Assembly: GCA_025937615.1 (NCBI GenBank)
Contig: JAICRA010000020.1
Location: 1-10,675, forward strand
Source of the DNA: Thermomicrobiales bacterium
GTDB lineage: Bacteria; Chloroflexota; Chloroflexia; Thermomicrobiales; UBA6265
Reading direction: 5' to 3'
DNA length: 10,675 bases
A program made the position numbers and the translations under genes. Numbering within the stretch: position 1 is the stretch's first letter; every line of letters starts with the position of its first letter. Under the pieces are notes generated by a model. That model had not been told where the DNA came from and did no database searches. It saw only the letters and a list, made by a program, of their open reading frames with translations. Below, piece after piece: positions 6,775-10,675 of this stretch.

Positions 6775-6813
6775 AAAGAAATGGGGCCGGCATTTCGCCG
6801 GCCCCATTTCTTT
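6775..6813. terminator. Bidirectional intrinsic terminator between cysK and nrdJ
   Basis: A perfect 17-bp stem joins 6775-6791 (AAAGAAATGGGGCCGGC) to 6797-6813 around a 5-base loop (ATTTC). The G+C-rich core is flanked by A-rich and T-rich sides, so transcripts from either strand get a stable hairpin followed by a U-rich tract. It starts 19 bases after the cysK stop and ends 14 bases after (in + coordinates, before) the nrdJ stop, serving both convergent genes. Confidence 0.9.
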
Positions 6814-6827
6814 GTGCAGAATGTGCA

Positions 6828-9800
6828 CTACGAACAGCCGAGGCTGTTGCCGCAGTTCAGACACTTGTAGCAAGCGCCATTACGGACAGTGATGTGCCCG
6901 CAGACGTCGCAGAACGGCGCGTCGCCCATCATCTCCGAAAGGTGCGCGCTGATGACGCTGACCGCCGCCGTCGCCTCGAACACGTCAACGGCTGCGTCTG
7001 CAGCACGGCCATTGCTGCCGTTGCCATTCTGAGCGTGATCCCGCGCGGGGCGGGGCATCGCTGTCGCCGGCTCGGTCTCTGCGGCTATCGCTGTCACCGG
7101 GCCGGAATCGGCTGTCGCCGCCCCTGATGGCACATGGTCGTCAGCCACTACCTCGTCAAGCTCGGGTGGCACCTGGGTGAGATCGGTACGCCCCAGATAT
7201 TCGAGTCCCAGCACCCGGAAGACATAGTCGATGATCGACGTGGCCATCTTGATGTTCGGGTGACCGGAGACCATCCCCTGCGGCTCGAAGCGAGTAAAGG
7301 TGAACGTCTCGACGAACTCCTCGAGCGGCACGCCGTACTGCAAGCCCTTCGAGATGGCGATGGCGAAGCAGTTGATCATCGAGCGGAAAGCTGCGCCCTC
7401 CTTGTGCATGTCGATGAAGATCTCGCCGAGGGTGCCGTCCTCGTATTCGCCCGTGCGGAGGAAGACCTTGTTTCCCGCGACTCTTGCCTCCTGAGTGAAT
7501 CCTCCGCGTCGTGCTGGCAGCCGGCGTCGCACCGGCTGCGCGGCGGCGGCCGCCGCCCGTGTTTTCGCTTCGGCGGCGAACCGCTCTTGCTCCCACTCGG
7601 CGCGGGCGTTGGCAAGGGCATCGGTCACGGCCTCGGCGACCGCATGCTCGATGCGAAGCTCGATCTCGCTTTCCTTGGCCGAGGCGGCTTCCGCGGACGC
7701 TGTGGAGTCACTCTTCGCCGAGAGCGGCTGGCTCAACTTCGAACCGTCGCGGTAGAGGGCCATCGCTTTGATGCCATGTCGCCAGCTCTGCTCGTAGGCG
7801 TCGAGCACGTCCTCGACCGTAGCCTCGTTTGGCATATTGATCGTCTTGGAGATGGCGCCGGAGAGGAAGCTTTGCGCAGCGCTCATCATCTGGATGTGAC
7901 CCATGTGGTGGATGAAGCGCGTTCCCGTCTTCCCGCACTTGTTGGCGCAATCGAAGACCGGCAGATGCTCTTCGCGGAGGAACGGCGCTCCCTCGACGGT
8001 CATCGAGCCGCAAATGACCGAGTTGGCCTCGTCGATCTCGCGCTGGCTAAATCCGAGCACCCGCAGTAGGTCAAATCCAGGAAGGCTGGCATCCGCGGCC
8101 GAGATTCCCGCCCGTCGCAAGGCGTCTTCTCCGAGCGACCAGATGTTGAATGCGAAACCGAGCTCGAAGACTCCCGGCAAGGCGGTCTCGATCTTGTCGA
8201 TGTCCTCGTCAAGGAAGCCACGATCGCGCAGGGAGTCGCGGTTGATGTGCGGCGCGCCCTCGAGCGTCATCGTTCCTAACACGTACGTGAGAATGGCCTG
8301 CCGCTCCGCGGCGGAATACCCGAGATTGCGCAGAGCCGGCTCGATGCTCTGGTTGGCGATCTTGAAGTAGCCGCCGCCGGCGAGCTTCTTGAACTTCACC
8401 AACGCGAAATCGGGCTCCACCCCGGTGGTGTCGCAATCCATCAACAACCCGATCGTGCCCGTCGGGGCGAGCAACGTCGTCTGAGCATTCCGGTAGCCGT
8501 ATCGCTCGCCTTCAGCCAGTGCGCGATCCCAGGCACCACGCGCGGCGTCCAGCAATGACGCGGGGACGTGGTCGGCGGAGATCGGCATCGGCAAGACCGA
8601 CAGCTGCTCGTACTCGGATGGCGCAACATCGTACGCGGCGCGGCGGTGGTTGCGGATGACGCGCAACATATGCTCGCGGTTGGCGGCAAATCCGGGGAAT
8701 GGTCCCAGGTGGCGCGCCAGCTCAGCGGAGGCCACGTAGCTCTCGCCGGTCATGAGTGCCGTGATCGCGCCCGCGTAGGCTCGAGCCTGATCCGAGTCGT
8801 AGGGCATGCCGAGCAGCATGAGCACGGTGCCTAGGTTGGCGTAGCCAAGGCCAAGGGTCCGAAAGTCATAGGAGAGCCGGGCGATCTCTTCGCTCGGGAA
8901 TTGCGCCATCAAGACGCTGATCTCGAGCACGATCGTCCACAGCCGGACCGCATGGCGAAAGGCAGCGACGTCGAACTGACCGGTCTCCGCGTCGAGGAAC
9001 TTCATCAGGTTCAGCGATGCCAGGTTGCACGCGGTGTTGTCGAGAAACATGTACTCGGAACACGGGTTACTGGCGTTGATGCGCCCGGCCTCCGGGCAGG
9101 TGTGCCAGTCGTTGATGGTGGTATCGAATTGAAGTCCTGGATCCGCGCACTGCCATGCCGCTTCCGCGATTTGCCGCCAGAGGTCGCGTGCCCTGACAGT
9201 CTTGCTGACATGCGACGGATCGGTCCGCCAGCGGAGGGCCCAATCTTCGTCGCGATCAACGGCTTCGAGGAACGCTTCGCTGACGCGGACGGAGTTGTTC
9301 GAGTTCTGTCCGGAGACCGTGGCGTACGCCTCGCCGTTGAAATCACTCGGATAGCCGGCAGCGATCAGCGCCGCGACTTTTTTCTCTTCGTCGACTTTCC
9401 AGTTAATGAACTTTTCGACGTCCGGGTGGTCGACGTCGACGATGACCATCTTCGCGGCACGGCGGGTGGTGCCGCCGCTCTTGATGGCGCCCGCCGCCCG
9501 GTCCCCGACGCGGAGAAAGCTCATCAAACCGGATGAGGTGCCGCCGCCCGAAAGCGGCTCTCCCTCGCCGCGGACGGCAGAGAAATTCGTTCCCGTTCCC
9601 GATCCGTACTTGAAGATGCGCGCCTCGCGGACCCAGAGGTCCATCAGACCGCCCGGTTCGACGAGCGAGTCGTTCGCGCTCTGGATGAAGCAGGCGTGGG
9701 GTTGGGGGCGAGTATAGGCGTCGCTGCTCTGCTTCAGTTCGCCATCAGTCGGATCGACGAAGTAGTGGCCCTGAGCGGGTCCAGTGATGCCATAGGCCCA

Positions 9801-10271
9801 CGCGAGGCCGGTGTTGAACCACTGGGGCGAGTTCGGCGCCGCCATTTGATGCACGAGCATGTAGGCGAGCTCATCCTCGAATGCTTTCGCGTCGGCGGCG
9901 GTGGCAAAGTAGCCGTTGCTCTCGCCCCAGTGCCGCCAGCCACCTGTCAGCCGCCCGATCACTTGCCGTACCGATCGCTCCGGACCGAGAACCGGCTTAC
10001 CCGACTCGTCGAGCAGCAGGTTGCCTGATTGGTCGTATTGGGGCACGCCCGCTTTGCGGAAGTACTTCGAGACCATGATGTCGGACGCGACCTGAGACCA
10101 GGCGGCGGGCACCTCGGCATCGGCCATCTCGAAGACGACCGTACCGTCCGGATTCGTGATGCGCGAGGTCCGCGTCGACCATTCCACGCCCGAGTAGGCG
10201 TCTTCGCTCTCCGCGGTGAACCGCCGCTCGATTTTCAATCCGGTCTTGCCGCTTCGCGCGCTTGCCTTCAT
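6828..10271 (-). CDS. nrdJ: Adenosylcobalamin-dependent (class II) ribonucleotide reductase
   Basis: Reduces ribonucleotides to deoxyribonucleotides for DNA synthesis using a cobalamin-generated thiyl radical, so it needs no oxygen and no separate radical subunit. The product is 1147 aa. The catalytic barrel runs from about 60 to 850. It holds the first redox Cys C194 (HACFIQS), the [13 protein letters not shown] region (223-235), the active-site N402/C404/E406 in NPCSE, the second redox Cys C415 (ACNLASLN), APTGTIG (602-608) and the two EGAP segments ([10 protein letters not shown] at 666-675, [10 protein letters not shown] at 755-764). [10 protein letters not shown] and LYRDGSK follow at 812-845. 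A TSCPD domain (about 915-1028) is appended, and the tail has six cysteines (C1121, C1124, C1134, C1137, C1140, C1146), presumably the mobile redox or zinc-binding end. No N-terminal ATP cone is seen. Two linkers are unusual: an Ala/Glu-rich helix (855-912) and an Ala/Thr/Asn-rich stretch (1045-1100). The ATG at 10271 has GAGG 7 bases upstream. Confidence 0.96.
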   Translation of the reverse strand: MKASARSGKTGLKIERRFTAESEDAYSGVEWSTRTSRITNPDGTVVFEMADAEVPAAWSQVASDIMVSKYFRKAGVPQYDQSGNLLLDESGKPVLGPERSVRQVIGRLTGGWRHWGESNGYFATAADAKAFEDELAYMLVHQMAAPNSPQWFNTGLAWAYGITGPAQGHYFVDPTDGELKQSSDAYTRPQPHACFIQSANDSLVEPGGLMDLWVREARIFKYGSGTGTNFSAVRGEGEPLSGGGTSSGLMSFLRVGDRAAGAIKSGGTTRRAAKMVIVDVDHPDVEKFINWKVDEEKKVAALIAAGYPSDFNGEAYATVSGQNSNNSVRVSEAFLEAVDRDEDWALRWRTDPSHVSKTVRARDLWRQIAEAAWQCADPGLQFDTTINDWHTCPEAGRINASNPCSEYMFLDNTACNLASLNLMKFLDAETGQFDVAAFRHAVRLWTIVLEISVLMAQFPSEEIARLSYDFRTLGLGYANLGTVLMLLGMPYDSDQARAYAGAITALMTGESYVASAELARHLGPFPGFAANREHMLRVIRNHRRAAYDVAPSEYEQLSVLPMPISADHVPASLLDAARGAWDRALAEGERYGYRNAQTTLLAPTGTIGLLMDCDTTGVEPDFALVKFKKLAGGGYFKIANQSIEPALRNLGYSAAERQAILTYVLGTMTLEGAPHINRDSLRDRGFLDEDIDKIETALPGVFELGFAFNIWSLGEDALRRAGISAADASLPGFDLLRVLGFSQREIDEANSVICGSMTVEGAPFLREEHLPVFDCANKCGKTGTRFIHHMGHIQMMSAAQSFLSGAISKTINMPNEATVEDVLDAYEQSWRHGIKAMALYRDGSKLSQPLSAKSDSTASAEAASAKESEIELRIEHAVAEAVTDALANARAEWEQERFAAEAKTRAAAAAAQPVRRRLPARRGGFTQEARVAGNKVFLRTGEYEDGTLGEIFIDMHKEGAAFRSMINCFAIAISKGLQYGVPLEEFVETFTFTRFEPQGMVSGHPNIKMATSIIDYVFRVLGLEYLGRTDLTQVPPELDEVVADDHVPSGAATADSGPVTAIAAETEPATAMPRPARDHAQNGNGSNGRAADAAVDVFEATAAVSVISAHLSEMMGDAPFCDVCGHITVRNGACYKCLNCGNSLGCS

Positions 10272-10401
10272 CGTCTGCCCTCGCTACCGACATCACCGAA
10301 TCGCCGTTGACCGGCCGCTCCCGACCGTCGCTACCATTCCGTGAACTTCTCGCTCCACCACGCCTCGCGGGGCTACATATCGAGGCCACGCTGCTTCAGC
10401 A

Positions 10402-10417
10402 GTACGACATATAGTAC
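10402..10417. promoter_or_regulatory. Candidate NrdR box (downstream copy)
   Basis: GTACGACATATAGTAC matches the known 16-base NrdR consensus acaCwAtATaTwGtgt at 10 positions, including C4, A6, A8-T9, T11 and G13. It covers the predicted -10 of nrdJ. Taken alone the match is modest; the second copy exactly 32 bp away and the location upstream of a ribonucleotide reductase gene raise confidence. Confidence 0.55.
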
Positions 10418-10439
10418 TAAGACGACGCCGGAAACACAA
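10411..10439 (-). promoter_or_regulatory. Candidate promoter for nrdJ
   Basis: On the minus strand TTGTGT (10439-10434) and TACTAT (10416-10411) are separated by 17 bp; matches to consensus are 3 of 6 and 4 of 6. Initiation would be near 10404, with a leader of about 130 bases. I looked in that leader for a cobalamin-riboswitch B12 box, expected for some B12-dependent enzymes, and did not find one. Both hexamers are embedded in the NrdR-like boxes, as expected for repression by promoter occlusion. Confidence 0.45.
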
Positions 10440-10449
10440 TATGTGCCAA
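10434..10449. promoter_or_regulatory. Candidate NrdR box (upstream copy)
   Basis: ACACAATATGTGCCAA matches the NrdR consensus at its first nine positions and at T11, with the other half degenerate. It overlaps the predicted -35 of nrdJ. NrdR boxes typically come as pairs about three helical turns apart, and this copy starts 32 bp from the other, with 16 bp between them. Confidence 0.55.
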
Positions 10450-10492
10450 CTTGTCAGGGAAGCGGTAATAGACAGCGCGATCCAGCGAGCAG

Positions 10493-10502
10493 TGTACGTA
10501 CA
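10493..10502. repeat. 10-bp palindrome TGTACGTACA
   Basis: A perfect self-complementary 10-mer about 50 bp upstream of the predicted nrdJ -35. It may be an operator; the regulator is unknown. Confidence 0.3.
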
Positions 10503-10515
10503 GGATGAGCGGAGC

Positions 10516-10533
10516 TGTGACTTTCTTGTCACA
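10516..10533. repeat. TGTGAC-N6-GTCACA inverted repeat, possible operator
   Basis: Perfect 6-bp arms (10516-10521 and 10528-10533) flank the 6-base spacer TTTCTT. The arms resemble those of CRP/FNR-family sites (TGTGA/TCACA), but the spacing between those pentamers is 8 rather than the usual 6, so assignment to that family is doubtful. It could serve nrdJ or a divergent gene to the right. Confidence 0.4.
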
Positions 10534-10577
10534 AAAGGTCGATTCCAGTCAGTCAACGACTCATAGATTCGGGATGA

Positions 10578-10608
10578 GGGAGCGAGCGAGACTATCGCTC
10601 TGGCTCCC
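10578..10608. other. 12-bp hairpin with a 2-base bulge
   Basis: GGGAGC (10578-10583) pairs with GCTCCC (10603-10608), and GAGCGA (10584-10589) pairs with TCGCTC (10595-10600), leaving a 5-base loop and a TG bulge. There is no T-tract on either side, so it is not a standard terminator. It may be part of a leader RNA or an end structure of a gene beyond the right edge. Confidence 0.45.
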
Positions 10609-10675
10609 CATGCAGTGTCGCCGACCACGCCGCGCGGGTATGAAATCGCCGCAGCAACCGGATCACCGGACCACC

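Larger units (their letters stand above)
10272..10675. other. Non-coding region upstream of nrdJ
   Basis: These 404 bases hold no convincing gene. The nrdJ leader occupies about 10272-10404 and the promoter with NrdR-like boxes 10402-10449. Beyond that are palindromes at 10493-10502 and 10516-10533 and a hairpin at 10578-10608. A plus-strand frame opens at ATG 10610 (in-frame ATG again at 10640) and is open to the right edge. It is only 22 codons long and has no clear ribosome-binding site, so I do not call it a gene, but a divergent gene may begin there. A minus-strand open frame across 10293-10628 overlaps the promoter and looks fortuitous. No tRNA is seen. Confidence 0.6.

Noticed and set aside
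7134..8069. Plus-strand open frame of 311 codons opposite nrdJ
   Set aside because: Antisense to the clear nrdJ coding sequence, with no family features; a shadow frame.
10272..10404. Cobalamin riboswitch in the nrdJ leader
   Set aside because: Expected for some B12-dependent enzymes, but I find no B12-box consensus and the leader is shorter than a complete cobalamin riboswitch.
10516..10533. Classical CRP site
   Set aside because: The TGTGA and TCACA arms are 8 bp apart rather than 6, so the spacing does not fit.
10293..10628. Minus-strand open frame of 111 codons upstream of nrdJ
   Set aside because: It covers the predicted nrdJ promoter and NrdR-like boxes, has no recognisable domain, and overlaps the nrdJ leader.
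1..10675. Mobile element, CRISPR array, defence system or tRNA
   Set aside because: No transposase, integrase, regularly spaced repeats, terminal repeats or cloverleaf-like sequence was seen on either strand.

Overview
The window comes from a bacterial chromosome of roughly 60% G+C by eye. It carries housekeeping genes with a few lineage-specific twists. Four features together would suit a Chloroflexota (Thermomicrobia-like) or similarly deep-branching Gram-positive-type bacterium: a long Rel protein with an EFDD synthetase motif, a MoaD-MoaE fusion, a class II (B12-dependent) ribonucleotide reductase with an added TSCPD domain and a Cys-rich tail, and GTG/TTG start codons alongside ATG. That placement is inferred from gene style. 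There is no rRNA or other taxonomic marker here.

Layout. (1) Positions 3069 down to 1, minus strand: a Rel/SpoT-type (p)ppGpp synthetase/hydrolase, followed 3 bases after its stop by a PfkB-family sugar kinase that runs off the left edge. A good sigma70-type promoter precedes rel. (2) Positions 3272-5643, plus strand: a molybdenum-cofactor cluster of moeA, an unrecognised 75-residue helical protein, and a MoaD-MoaE fusion (molybdopterin synthase in one chain). (3) Positions 5650-6755, plus strand: cysK, with its own strong promoter whose -10 hexamer lies inside one arm of a perfect 10-bp inverted repeat. (4) Positions 6775-6813: a perfect 17-bp hairpin that can serve as a terminator for both convergent units. 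(5) Positions 10271 down to 6828, minus strand: nrdJ, the adenosylcobalamin-dependent ribonucleotide reductase. Its upstream region has a plausible promoter whose -35 and -10 each lie in a NrdR-box-like 16-mer. The boxes start exactly 32 bp apart, the usual tandem arrangement for NrdR repression. (6) Positions 10450-10675: no convincing gene, but several palindromes and a hairpin.

How the genes fit together. moeA and the MoaD-MoaE fusion perform late steps of molybdenum-cofactor synthesis: the fusion makes the dithiolene of molybdopterin and MoeA inserts molybdate. The sulfur carried by the MoaD C-terminal Gly-Gly ultimately comes from cysteine, so a neighbouring cysK makes metabolic sense, though it appears separately regulated. 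rel and nrdJ are growth-control and DNA-precursor genes with no obvious tie to the Mo cluster. I see no defence system, mobile element, CRISPR array or tRNA. The parts most worth following up are the 75-residue gene, the Rel motif combination and the two operator-like regions upstream of cysK and nrdJ.
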